Part shown: piece by piece, positions 7,899 through 16,090 of the stretch
Layout: every line of letters begins with the position of its first letter
Numbering within the stretch: the first letter of the stretch is position 1
Assembly: GCA_036490715.1 (NCBI GenBank)
Contig: DASXDL010000021.1
Span: 1 to 31,324, forward strand
Direction: 5' to 3'
Length of the DNA: 31,324 bases
Source of the DNA: FEN-1191 sp036490715
GTDB lineage: Bacteria; Pseudomonadota; Gammaproteobacteria; Steroidobacterales; Steroidobacteraceae
The notes under the pieces: generated by a model
Database searches by the model: none
What the model was told of the DNA's origin: nothing
Seen by the model: the letters and a program-made list of their open reading frames with translations, nothing else
Translations under genes and position numbers: made by a program

Positions 7899-9278
7899 CT
7901 ACGCGGATCCGCGGCTCGCCAGCGCATCCAGCAGCCGCGCATGTACGCCGCCGAAACCGCCATTGCTCATGATCAGCGCGTGATCGCCGCTCTTGAGCGA
8001 CTGCTGCAGACCGGTCACCAGCGCGTCCAGATCCTCGACCACGTGCGCGCGCGCTCCGAGCGCGGCCACGGCCGCGCGCACGTCCCAACCCAGCCCCGGC
8101 GGCGCGTACAACCAGGCCTCATCGGCCGCCTGCAGCGATCCGGCCAGCGCCGCCTGATGCACGCCCAGGCGCATCGTCTGCGAGCGCGGCTCGAGCACCG
8201 CGACGATGCGCGCTCGCCCGACCCGGCGGCGCAGCCCATCGAGCGTGGTGGCGATCGCGGTCGGGTGGTGGGCAAAATCGTCGTACACGCGGATGCCGGC
8301 AGCCTGTCCGCGCAGCTGCAGCCGGCGCGCCACGCCGCGAAATCGCCGCAGTGCGTCGATGCCGCGCTCGATCGGCACCCCGACGTGGCGGGCGGCGGCC
8401 AGCGCCGCCAGCGCGTTATCGACGTTGTGTACGCCGATCAGATCCCAGGCCAGCTCGCCACACGCGCGGCCGTGGTCGAGCACCTCGAAGCGCGCCAGGT
8501 CGGAACCCACCGGCGCCCGTGCGCTCCAGTCCACGCCGGCCCCACCGTCGTGGGCAAAGCGCTCCACCGGGCTCCAGCAGCCGGCGGCCAGCACCCGCGC
8601 CAACGCCGCATCGGTGCCGTGGCAGATGATGCGGCCGCTGCCCGGCACGGTGCGCAGCAGATGCTGGAACTGGCGTTCGATCGAGGCCAGATCCGGATAG
8701 ATGTCGGCATGGTCGTATTCGAGATTGTTCAGTACCAGCGTGCGCGGCCGGTAGTGCACGAACTTGGCGCGCTTGTCGAAGAATGCGGTGTCGTACTCAT
8801 CCGCCTCGATGACAAAGAACGGCAGCTCACCCAGGCGCGCGCTGTGCCCGAAATTCTCCGGGATGCCGCCGATCAGGAATCCGGGCGCAAGTCCGGCATC
8901 CTGCAGGATCCACGCCAGCATGCTGCTAGTCGTGGTCTTGCCATGCGTGCCGGCCACCGCCAGCACCCAGCGCTCGCGCAGCACCGCACTGGCCAGCCAC
9001 TCGGGCCCGGAGGCGTACGGCAAGCCGCGATCGAGCAACGCCTCGATCACCGGGCTGCCGCGTGACATCACGTTGCCGATCACGACCATGTCGGGCGCCG
9101 GTTCGAGCTGCTCGGCTCCGTAGCCTTCGATCAATTCGATGCCGAGCGCACTGAGCTGGGTGCTCATCGGCGGATAGACGTTGCGGTCCGAGCCGGTGAC
9201 GCGATGGCCGGCGGCGCGCGCGATCGCGGCGATGCCGCCCATGAAGGTGCCGCAGATGCCGAGGATGTGAACGTGCAT
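7899..9278 (-). CDS. mpl: UDP-N-acetylmuramate:L-alanyl-gamma-D-glutamyl-meso-diaminopimelate ligase
   Basis: Murein-recycling ligase of the Mur family that joins recovered tripeptide directly to UDP-MurNAc, using ATP, in the cytosol. From the ATG at 9278 it is 459 residues, normal for Mpl. The N-terminus MHVHILGICGTFMGG is characteristic of Mpl rather than MurC. The ATP P-loop GTHGKTTT is at 110-117, and EADEYDTAFFDKR and the Mpl-like stretch YDDFAHHPTAI follow. The frame remains open to 9872, but the extra part is an out-of-frame shadow of the upstream membrane-protein gene. That gene ends only 2 nt before this start, so the two are almost certainly co-translated. No other recycling genes (ampD, ampG, nagZ) are in the window. 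Confidence 0.95.
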   Translation of the reverse strand: MHVHILGICGTFMGGIAAIARAAGHRVTGSDRNVYPPMSTQLSALGIELIEGYGAEQLEPAPDMVVIGNVMSRGSPVIEALLDRGLPYASGPEWLASAVLRERWVLAVAGTHGKTTTSSMLAWILQDAGLAPGFLIGGIPENFGHSARLGELPFFVIEADEYDTAFFDKRAKFVHYRPRTLVLNNLEYDHADIYPDLASIERQFQHLLRTVPGSGRIICHGTDAALARVLAAGCWSPVERFAHDGGAGVDWSARAPVGSDLARFEVLDHGRACGELAWDLIGVHNVDNALAALAAARHVGVPIERGIDALRRFRGVARRLQLRGQAAGIRVYDDFAHHPTAIATTLDGLRRRVGRARIVAVLEPRSQTMRLGVHQAALAGSLQAADEAWLYAPPGLGWDVRAAVAALGARAHVVEDLDALVTGLQQSLKSGDHALIMSNGGFGGVHARLLDALASRGSA

Positions 9279-9280
9279 GG

Positions 9281-9811
9281 CTATGGTCCGGCGCCGAAAA
9301 TGCTTGCGAACATCAGTTCCTCCACCAGCATCTGCAGCAGCGCCAGCATCAGACAGAATACCAGCGAGCGCTCGAGCGCCGCGCGCAGAATGTGGCCGAT
9401 CGCCGCCAGCGTCCAGATCGCCAGCGCCAGCGACACCAGAAACACCGGCACGCGCAGCGTATCGTCCGGCGGCAGGCGCTCCATCAGCCACACCAGGATC
9501 ATGGTCGGAGCCGCGATAATGATCTGCAATCCGAACAGTGCGCTGGCGGTCTGCAGATAGCGCTCCGGCCGGCGCGCCGACTGAAGCAGCAACCAGTACC
9601 AAAGCGCCATGAACGCCGTATCCAGCAGCACCTGCCACACCCAGCCCGGTCGCATCGATGGCAGGATCACGCCCACCACCACCGACACCAGCACGTAAGC
9701 GGCAATCGTCAAAGGCAGTAAGATGCCGATCGCCGGCAGGTCCTGCGGTCCACGCCGCCAGATCGCGATCGCGAAATACAGCTGCCCCAGGCGAAGGATG
9801 CGTTCCAACAT
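9281..9811 (-). CDS. uncharacterised five-helix inner membrane protein upstream of mpl
   Basis: I do not recognise this family. From the ATG at 9811 it is 176 residues with five hydrophobic segments at about 27-50, 57-77, 85-110, 121-144 and 149-173, and basic loops (for example WRRGPQDLP before the first). There is no signal peptide and no catalytic motif I can name. It ends 2 nt before mpl, so it is the first gene of that unit and could be linked to cell-wall recycling, but that is inference from position only. Its ATG (9809-9811) overlaps the RNase D ATG (9810-9812) in one CATG. A GATAAT at 9819-9824 (minus) would place the transcript start nearly at the ATG, so a leaderless mRNA is possible. 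Confidence 0.8.
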   Translation of the reverse strand: MLERILRLGQLYFAIAIWRRGPQDLPAIGILLPLTIAAYVLVSVVVGVILPSMRPGWVWQVLLDTAFMALWYWLLLQSARRPERYLQTASALFGLQIIIAAPTMILVWLMERLPPDDTLRVPVFLVSLALAIWTLAAIGHILRAALERSLVFCLMLALLQMLVEELMFASIFGAGP

Positions 9812-10898
9812 GTCGGCAATTATCAGCGACCGGACAGCTTTCGCGCAGGTATGCGCCGAGCTCGGCGCGCACCAGGCAGTCGGCCTCGATACCGAGTTCA
9901 TGCGCGAGCGCACCTATTTCGCGCAGCTGTGCCTGGTGCAGCTGTCATTCGGCGAGCGCGCGCTATGCATCGATTCGCTGGCGCTGCCGGACTTGACTGC
10001 GCTGGCACCGATCATGGCCGCGCCGAACGTCTGCAAGGTGCTGCATGCCGCGCGCCAGGACCTGGAGGTGCTGGCGCCGGCCGTCGGCGCGGGGCTGCAG
10101 GGCGTGTTCGACACTCAGGTGGCAGCGGCGCTGATCGGTATGCCGGCGCAGGTGGGCTACGCCGACCTGGTGGCGCAGTTGCTGGGCGCGCACCTGCACA
10201 AGGCGGAGACCCGCACCGACTGGTCGCGCCGGCCGCTCACTGCGGGACAGCTGGCCTATGCGCTGGATGACGTGCGCTATTTGCTGCCGCTGCGCCAGCG
10301 GCTCAGCGAACGGCTCGAGTCACTGGGCCGCAGCGCCTGGTTGGCGGAAGAAATGGCGCAGCTGGATGCCGCCGCCGGCTCGCTGGCGGTCGATCCGGAC
10401 GAGGCCTGGCGCCGGATCAAGGGCATCAGCGATCTGGATCCGGCGCGCCGTTCGCTGGCGCGCGCACTGGCGGCCTGGCGCGAGCGGCGCGCGATCGAGG
10501 CCGACCGCCCGCGCAGCTGGATTGTGTCCGACATTGCCTTGCGCGACCTGGTGCTGCGCGTGCCACGCAGCCGCAACGAGCTGGCGCGCACCGCGGAACT
10601 ACCCGACGGCGTGCTCAATCACAGCGGCGAGCAGATCCTGTCGGTGATCGAGGCCGCTGGCCTGCCGGCCAGCTTGCCGCCGCTGCCACGGCGGCAGCGG
10701 CCCGAGGCGGCCGAGACCGAGCGGCTGCGCCAGCTGTCGCTACTGACGCAGCAGACCGGACGCGAACTGGGCATCGCTCCGGAGATCCTGGCCACGCGTC
10801 GCGATCTGCAGCGTCTGCTCAATGGCGAGCGCGAAGGTGGTCCGCTGTCCGGCTGGCGTCGCGGCGTCATCGGTGAGCGCCTGCTGCAGGCGCTGTAG
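9810..10898 (+). CDS. rnd: ribonuclease D
   Basis: A 3'-5' exoribonuclease that trims tRNA precursors and other structured RNAs. It is 362 residues from the ATG at 9810. The DEDD exonuclease domain shows motif I DTEF at 27-30 (GLDTEFMRERTYF), motif II within HAARQDLEVL, and motif III within AYALDDVRYLLPL. An HRDC domain follows from about residue 180 (DEAWRRIKGISDLDPARR). An in-frame ATG at 9798 or a longer opening from 9723 is possible; 9810 gives the best match to the E. coli N-terminus and has AAGGA 11 nt upstream. The start overlaps that of the divergent membrane-protein gene. It converges with adk, leaving 21 nt between stops. Confidence 0.94.
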   Translation: MSAIISDRTAFAQVCAELGAHQAVGLDTEFMRERTYFAQLCLVQLSFGERALCIDSLALPDLTALAPIMAAPNVCKVLHAARQDLEVLAPAVGAGLQGVFDTQVAAALIGMPAQVGYADLVAQLLGAHLHKAETRTDWSRRPLTAGQLAYALDDVRYLLPLRQRLSERLESLGRSAWLAEEMAQLDAAAGSLAVDPDEAWRRIKGISDLDPARRSLARALAAWRERRAIEADRPRSWIVSDIALRDLVLRVPRSRNELARTAELPDGVLNHSGEQILSVIEAAGLPASLPPLPRRQRPEAAETERLRQLSLLTQQTGRELGIAPEILATRRDLQRLLNGEREGGPLSGWRRGVIGERLLQAL

Positions 10899-10919
10899 CG
10901 TGGGCGGCGGACCGCGGCT

Positions 10920-11603
10920 TCAGGAGGCGTTGCGCAGCCGGCGTGCGGCCGGCAGTGTTGCCAGCAGCGCCAACAGTCGCGTGCTGACCTCATCGACACT
11001 GGCGTTGGCATCGATCGTGCGCAGCAGCCCCTGCGCGGCGTAGTAGTCGGCCAGAGGACGCGTCTGCTGCTCGTAGACCTCGAGCCGGCGGCGCACCGTG
11101 GCCTCCTCATCATCGGCGCGCTGCACCAGCAGCGGCGCATCCGCACAGCGATCACAACGCGGCGCACTGCCGGCCGAGGCGCTGTGGATATTGAAGACCC
11201 GGTCACACTGCTTGCAGTAGCGGCGCCCGGAAATGCGCCGCACGATCTCGGCGTAACCGACCTCGAACAGCACCACGACATCGAGCGGTTTGCCCAGGCC
11301 ACCGAGCATGCTGCCCAGGGCCGCGGCCTGGGCCTGGTTGCGCGGGAAGCCATCGAGGATAAAGCCCGGTTCGGTGTCGCGTTCGGCCAGGCGCTCGCGG
11401 ATGATGCCGAGCACGATCTCGTCGACCACCAGCTGACCGGAGTCCATCGCCGCCTTGGCGCGTACGCCGTACTCGGTGCCGCGCGCCACGGACGCGCGCA
11501 GCAGATCGCCGGTGGAGATCTGCGGGATGCCGAAACGCTCGACCAGACGCTGAGACTGGGTGCCCTTCCCGGAACCCGGGGCCCCCATGAGCACGATACG
11601 CAT
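10920..11603 (-). CDS. adk: adenylate kinase with zinc-binding LID
   Basis: Interconverts ATP plus AMP and two ADP in the cytosol. 227 residues. The P-loop GAPGSGKGT is at 7-15, the AMP-binding QISTGDLLR and DGFPRN follow, and the LID domain carries four cysteines (C130, C133, C150, C153) in a CxxC-16-CxxC arrangement typical of structural-zinc adenylate kinases. These are commoner in Gram-positive bacteria than in enteric gammaproteobacteria, where the LID lacks the cysteines. The tail after about residue 215 (LPAARRLRNAS) extends a little beyond the family core. The ATG at 11603 has no obvious ribosome-binding site. It is divergent from pfp across a 227-nt gap. Confidence 0.96.
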   Translation of the reverse strand: MRIVLMGAPGSGKGTQSQRLVERFGIPQISTGDLLRASVARGTEYGVRAKAAMDSGQLVVDEIVLGIIRERLAERDTEPGFILDGFPRNQAQAAALGSMLGGLGKPLDVVVLFEVGYAEIVRRISGRRYCKQCDRVFNIHSASAGSAPRCDRCADAPLLVQRADDEEATVRRRLEVYEQQTRPLADYYAAQGLLRTIDANASVDEVSTRLLALLATLPAARRLRNAS

Positions 11604-11651
11604 CGGGAAACACTACCGGCGGCGCTATTCAAGGTCAAACCGGCCTGGCTT

Positions 11652-11675
11652 TGCGCTCCTAAACCCCTGAGCGCA
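11652..11675. repeat. inverted repeat TGCGCTC-N10-GAGCGCA in the adk/pfp divergent gap
   Basis: Perfect 7-bp arms (11652-11658 and 11669-11675) in the gap between divergent adk and pfp, where an operator could act on either gene. It is GC-rich and could arise by chance. The rest of 11604-11830 holds a weak -10-like TATGCT at 11781-11786 for pfp and nothing else I can name. Confidence 0.3.
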
Positions 11676-11830
11676 CGAGCTGCACGCAGTACCAGCCCCC
11701 GGCGCCGCGCGAGCAAAACGTGACCGTTACCATCGCGCCGGATTCGCCCTCGCCGGCGAGACGCAAACCCGCGCGCACGGTATGCTCCGCGCCGCCCGAT
11801 AACGATCGAATTTTGCGCCCATGGTCTTGA

Positions 11831-13108
11831 ATGAAAAACCCCAACGCTGCCCCACGTAATGCGCTTTATGCGCAGTCGGGTGGCGTTTCTGCGGTCATCA
11901 ACGCCTCGGCCTGCGGAGTCATCGAAGCCGCCCGCAAGTCGCGCCGCCAGATCCGCCGCATCTACGCCGGGCGCGATGGCATCGTCGGGGTGCTGACCGA
12001 AAACCTGATCGACCTGTCGCGCGAGAGCCCGGCCGCCATTCGCGGCCTGCGCTACACGCCGGCCGGAGCCTTTGGCTCGGCGCGCTACAAGCTCAAGGGC
12101 CTGGAAGAGAACCGCGCCCAGTACGAGCGCCTGATCGAGGTGTTCCGCGCCCACGACATCGGATACTTCTTCTATAACGGCGGCAACGATTCGATGGACA
12201 CGGCGCTCAAGATCTCGCAGCTCGGCGCGGCGATGAACTACCCGGTGACCTGCATCGGCGTGCCCAAGACCGTGGACAACGACCTGCCGCACACCGATTG
12301 CTGTCCGGGATTCGGTTCGGTTGCCAAGTACATCGCCGTGTCGACGCTGGAAGGGGCGCTCGATGTGGCCTCGATGGCGCGTACCTCGACCAAGGTGTTC
12401 GTGCTCGAGGTCATGGGACGCCACGCCGGTTGGATCGCCGCGGCCGGCGGACTGGCCGGGCACAAGCCGGGCGAGGCACCGCACATCATCCTGTTTCCGG
12501 AAATCCCGCTGGACAAGGAGCGCTTCCTGGCGCGGGTGCGAGCGTGCGTGACCGACTACGGCCACTGTGTGATCGTGGTGTCCGAGGGTGTGCGCACGCC
12601 GGACGGGAAATTTCTGGCCGAGGCTGGCACCAAGGATGCCTTTGGCCACAGCCAGCTCGGCGGCGTCGGCCCGGTGCTCGCCAACATGGTGAGCCAGGCA
12701 TTCGGCTATAAATACCACTGGGCGGTGGCCGATTACCTGCAGCGCGCCGCGCGCCACGTGGCCTCCAAGGTCGATGTCGAGCAGGCTTACGCGGTCGGCA
12801 AGGTCGCGGTGCAGTACGCGCTCAAGGGAATGAATGCAGTGATGCCGGCGATCAAGCGTCGCTCCTCGCGTCCGTATCGCTGGCAGATCGTGCCGGTGCC
12901 GCTCAGCGACGTCGCCAACGTCGAGAAAAAGGTGCCGCGCGAATTCGTCACCGAGGACGGCTTTGGCATCACGCCGGCCTGCCGCCGCTACCTGGAACCG
13001 CTGATCGCCGGTGAAGACTATCCGCCCTACCGGCATGGACTGCCGGCCTATGTGCGCATCAAGGGCGCGACCGTCAAGCGCAAACTGACAACCGAATTCA
13101 AGTTGTGA
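11831..13108 (+). CDS. pfp: pyrophosphate-dependent 6-phosphofructokinase
   Basis: Reversible phosphorylation of fructose-6-phosphate using pyrophosphate instead of ATP. 425 residues. The diagnostic residues are visible: GGNDS at 117-121 (ATP-type enzymes read GGDGS) and PKTVDND at 145-151, with the lysine typical of PPi-PFKs. MGRHAGW is at 195-201. The ATG at 11831 has no good Shine-Dalgarno; a 12-codon ORF (11821-11859) overlaps the start in another frame, probably by chance. hppA begins 20 nt after the stop with its own AAGGAG, so the two form a pyrophosphate operon, as known in methanotrophs such as Methylococcus. Because the reaction is reversible, it can run in either glycolysis or gluconeogenesis. 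Confidence 0.95.
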   Translation: MKNPNAAPRNALYAQSGGVSAVINASACGVIEAARKSRRQIRRIYAGRDGIVGVLTENLIDLSRESPAAIRGLRYTPAGAFGSARYKLKGLEENRAQYERLIEVFRAHDIGYFFYNGGNDSMDTALKISQLGAAMNYPVTCIGVPKTVDNDLPHTDCCPGFGSVAKYIAVSTLEGALDVASMARTSTKVFVLEVMGRHAGWIAAAGGLAGHKPGEAPHIILFPEIPLDKERFLARVRACVTDYGHCVIVVSEGVRTPDGKFLAEAGTKDAFGHSQLGGVGPVLANMVSQAFGYKYHWAVADYLQRAARHVASKVDVEQAYAVGKVAVQYALKGMNAVMPAIKRRSSRPYRWQIVPVPLSDVANVEKKVPREFVTEDGFGITPACRRYLEPLIAGEDYPPYRHGLPAYVRIKGATVKRKLTTEFKL

Positions 13109-13128
13109 TTCATTCGGAAGGAGACTGA

Positions 13129-15177
13129 ATGGAAGCCGTTAATTGGCTGTGGCTGGCGATTGCTGCCGGCGTGGTCGCCGTGCTCTATGGCGTCATCTCG
13201 GTGTTCTCGATCCTGGCGCTGCCGGCCGGCAGCGCCCGCATGCAGGAGATCGCTGCTGCCATCCAGGCCGGTGCCAAGGCCTACCTGAACCGTCAGTACA
13301 AGACCATCGCGCTGGTCGGAGTGATCCTGTTCGTGGTGCTGGGCCTGGCGCTCAACTGGGCCACCGCCGGCGGCTTTGCCGTGGGCGCGGTGCTCTCGGG
13401 TCTGGCGGGCTACATCGGCATGAACATCTCGGTGCGCGCCAACGTGCGTACCGCCGAGGCCGCCAGCAAGGGACTGAATGCGGCCCTGACGGTGGCGTTC
13501 CGCGGCGGCGCGATCACCGGCATGCTGGTCGTGGGCCTCGGGCTGCTGGGCGTGACCGGCTATTTCATGGCGCTGCGCGGCCCGCTCGGTGACACCGGCG
13601 CGCTGCACGCGCTGGTGGGTCTGGCCTTCGGCGGTTCGCTGATCTCGATCTTCGCGCGCCTGGGCGGCGGCATCTTTACCAAGGGCGCGGACGTGGGCGC
13701 CGACCTGGTGGGCAAGGTCGAGGCCGGCATCCCGGAGGATGATCCGCGCAACCCGGCCGTGATCGCCGACAACGTCGGTGACAACGTCGGTGACTGCGCC
13801 GGCATGGCGGCGGACCTGTTCGAGACCTATGCGGTCACCATCGTCGCCACCATGCTGCTCGGCGGCCTGCTGATGACCGATGGCGGTGCCTCGGTGCTGG
13901 TTTACCCGCTGGCGCTCGGCGCCGCCTCGATCGTGTCCTCGATCATCGGCACCTTTTTCGTCAAGGTGCGCCCGGGCGCCAAGATCATGTCGGCGCTGTA
14001 TAAGGGCGTGATCGTCTCGGGCCTGATCTCGGCGGTGCTGTTCTGGTTCATCACCCGCTCAATCCTGCCCGACCAGCTGCACGCGCTGTTTGGCTGCAGC
14101 CTGATCGGGCTCGGCCTGACCGCCGCGATGATCGTCATCACCGAGTACTACACCGCCACCGAGTTCAGCCCGGTGCAGGGCGTGGCGGCGGCCTCACAGA
14201 CCGGCCACGCCACCAACATCATCGCCGGCCTGGGCGTGAGCATGAAGTCCACCGCGCTGCCGGTGATCGCGGTGTGCCTGGCCATCTGGGGTGCGTTTTC
14301 GCTCGCCGGCATCTACGGCATCGCGGTCGCCGCCACGGCGATGCTGTCGATGACCGGCATGGTGGTGGCGCTGGACGCCTACGGCCCGATCACCGACAAC
14401 GCCGGCGGCATTGCCGAGATGGCCGATCTTCCCAAGGCGGTGCGCAACATCACCGATCCGCTGGATGCGGTCGGCAATACCACCAAGGCGGTCACCAAGG
14501 GTTATGCGATCGGCTCGGCCGGCCTGGCGGCGCTGGTGCTGTTCGCCGACTACACCCACAACCTCGAAGGGCGCCTCGCGGCCACCGGCCGCGAGATGCT
14601 GAGCTTCTCGCTGTCGGATCCGGCCGTGATCATCGGCCTGTTCCTCGGCGGCCTGGTACCGTTCCTGTTCGGCGCCATGGCCATGGAAGCGGTCGGTCGC
14701 GCGGCCGCATCGGTGGTCACCGAGGTGCGGCGCCAGTTCCGCGAGATCGCCGGCATCATGGACGGCAGCGCCAAGCCCGACTACTCGCGCGCGGTCGACC
14801 TGCTGACGCGCGCGGCGATCAAGGAGATGGTGATTCCATCGCTGCTGCCGATCCTGGTGCCAGTGATCGTCGCCTTCGGCATGAACGCACTGATGGGACC
14901 GGGCGCCGGCATTCGCGCACTCGGCGGACTGCTGATCGGCACCATCGTGACCGGACTGTTCGTCGCGATCTCGATGTGCACCGGCGGCGGCGCCTGGGAC
15001 AATGCCAAGAAATATATCGAAGAGGGGCACTTCGGCGGCAAGGGCTCCGATGCGCACAAGGCGGCAGTCACCGGCGACACGGTCGGCGATCCCTACAAGG
15101 ACACCGCTGGGCCGGCGATCAACCCGCTGATCAAGATCATCAACATCGTCGCGCTGCTGCTGGTACCACTGCTGTAG
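13129..15177 (+). CDS. hppA: membrane-bound proton-translocating pyrophosphatase, K+-independent type
   Basis: An integral inner-membrane pump that couples pyrophosphate hydrolysis to proton export. It has 682 residues and many hydrophobic helices beginning near residue 7. The substrate/Mg sites are plain: DVGADLVGKVE at 188-198 and the acidic DNVGDNVGD at 214-222, with a further acidic cluster near the C-terminus (GDTVGDPYKDTAGPAINPLIK). The motif GNTTKAVTKG at 449-458 has Lys in the position where K+-dependent enzymes have Ala, so K+-independent H+ pumping is predicted. The ATG at 13129 has a strong AAGGAG 5 nt upstream. It is the second gene of the pfp-hppA cassette. The lmbE-like gene begins about 10 nt after the stop. 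Confidence 0.97.
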   Translation: MEAVNWLWLAIAAGVVAVLYGVISVFSILALPAGSARMQEIAAAIQAGAKAYLNRQYKTIALVGVILFVVLGLALNWATAGGFAVGAVLSGLAGYIGMNISVRANVRTAEAASKGLNAALTVAFRGGAITGMLVVGLGLLGVTGYFMALRGPLGDTGALHALVGLAFGGSLISIFARLGGGIFTKGADVGADLVGKVEAGIPEDDPRNPAVIADNVGDNVGDCAGMAADLFETYAVTIVATMLLGGLLMTDGGASVLVYPLALGAASIVSSIIGTFFVKVRPGAKIMSALYKGVIVSGLISAVLFWFITRSILPDQLHALFGCSLIGLGLTAAMIVITEYYTATEFSPVQGVAAASQTGHATNIIAGLGVSMKSTALPVIAVCLAIWGAFSLAGIYGIAVAATAMLSMTGMVVALDAYGPITDNAGGIAEMADLPKAVRNITDPLDAVGNTTKAVTKGYAIGSAGLAALVLFADYTHNLEGRLAATGREMLSFSLSDPAVIIGLFLGGLVPFLFGAMAMEAVGRAAASVVTEVRRQFREIAGIMDGSAKPDYSRAVDLLTRAAIKEMVIPSLLPILVPVIVAFGMNALMGPGAGIRALGGLLIGTIVTGLFVAISMCTGGGAWDNAKKYIEEGHFGGKGSDAHKAAVTGDTVGDPYKDTAGPAINPLIKIINIVALLLVPLL

Positions 15178-15187
15178 AGTGCGGCGC

Positions 15188-16090
15188 ATGCGCCCGCGTG
15201 CGTCGCATGCGCTGCTTGTGCTGCTGGCTGTGATCGGCGGGCAACGCGCAGCGTGCGCGCCTGCGGCGCTGCCGCTGATGCCCGACCCGGGAGCGCGCGA
15301 TCGCGTGCTGGTGGTGGCACCGCATCCCGACGATGAAAGTCTGTGCTGCGCCGGCCTGATGCAGCATGCCAGCGCCAACGGCGCCGCCGTGGCGGTGGTG
15401 TGGCTGACCGCGGGCGAAGCCTTTGAGCTGGACGCCATGCTGGTCGAGCACGAGCTCTGGCCGCGCCACGCGGACCTGCTGCGCTTTGGCGAACAGCGCC
15501 TGGCGGAAGGCGCGCGGGCGGCCAGCTTGCTGGATGTGCCGGCCGCGCGCCAGTTCGTCCTGGGCTACCCGGATCGCGGGCTGATGGCGCTGGTGGCGGG
15601 CGACTATCACTACCGGCGGCCGTTTCGCTCGCGCTATACCGGTCTGGACAGCGTCGGCTTTGCGCAGGCCCTGAGCCCGAACGCCGTCTTCAACGGCGCC
15701 GACCTGGAGCGCGATCTGGAACACGTGCTAGATGAATTCCAGCCGACGCTGGTGCTGGCCGCAGCGCCGCAAGACTCACATCCGGATCACGCCGCCAGCG
15801 GCCTGCTGCTGCACCGGCTGCTTGAGCGTCGTGGCCAGCTCGACCGATTGCGCTACTGGATCGTGCACGCGTCACACTGGCCGGCGCCACGGCGCTATCA
15901 ACCGCAGTTGTCACTGACACCCCCGGGCAGCGCGCAGCAGCTGCACTGGCAGAGTCTGCCGCTGAGCGTGTCCGAGCGCGCGCACAAATTGGCGGCGCTA
16001 CGCGCTCACCGCTCGCAGATGCGGCTGACCGAGCCCTTCATGCTGTCGTTCGTGCGCGCGAACGAGCTGTTCGCGCCGCCGCTGGACTAG
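15188..16090 (+). CDS. secreted PIG-L/LmbE family deacetylase
   Basis: Predicted zinc-dependent N-deacetylase of the LmbE/PIG-L fold, 300 residues from the ATG at 15188 (a GTG at 15179 is in frame). The zinc/catalytic signature PHPDDE is at 45-50 and the second histidine motif HPDH at 198-201. The N-terminus (MRPRASHALLVLLAVIGG, then AAC around residues 21-23) looks like a signal peptide, so the protein is probably exported; whether the cysteine makes it a lipoprotein is unclear because the residue at -3 is Arg. Natural substrate is unknown; N-acetyl sugars or glycolipids are usual for the family. It sits just behind hppA without a clear terminator. Its stop (TAG 16088-16090) overlaps the stop of the convergent GGDEF-EAL gene in CTAG. 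Confidence 0.9.
   Translation: MRPRASHALLVLLAVIGGQRAACAPAALPLMPDPGARDRVLVVAPHPDDESLCCAGLMQHASANGAAVAVVWLTAGEAFELDAMLVEHELWPRHADLLRFGEQRLAEGARAASLLDVPAARQFVLGYPDRGLMALVAGDYHYRRPFRSRYTGLDSVGFAQALSPNAVFNGADLERDLEHVLDEFQPTLVLAAAPQDSHPDHAASGLLLHRLLERRGQLDRLRYWIVHASHWPAPRRYQPQLSLTPPGSAQQLHWQSLPLSVSERAHKLAALRAHRSQMRLTEPFMLSFVRANELFAPPLD

Noticed and set aside
11659..11844. A 61-codon minus-strand frame between adk and pfp with high GC at third positions
   Set aside because: It starts inside pfp, has no recognised similarity and no ribosome-binding site; the third-position bias is not enough in a GC-rich genome.
11821..11859. A 12-codon ORF overlapping the pfp start, as a possible leader peptide
   Set aside because: Short ATG-started frames are common by chance and it has no ribosome-binding site or attenuator hairpin.
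10619..13036. An 805-codon minus-strand open frame across rnd, adk and pfp
   Set aside because: It runs antisense to rnd and pfp and out of frame with adk, which are all well-supported genes; low-complexity composition, no domain.
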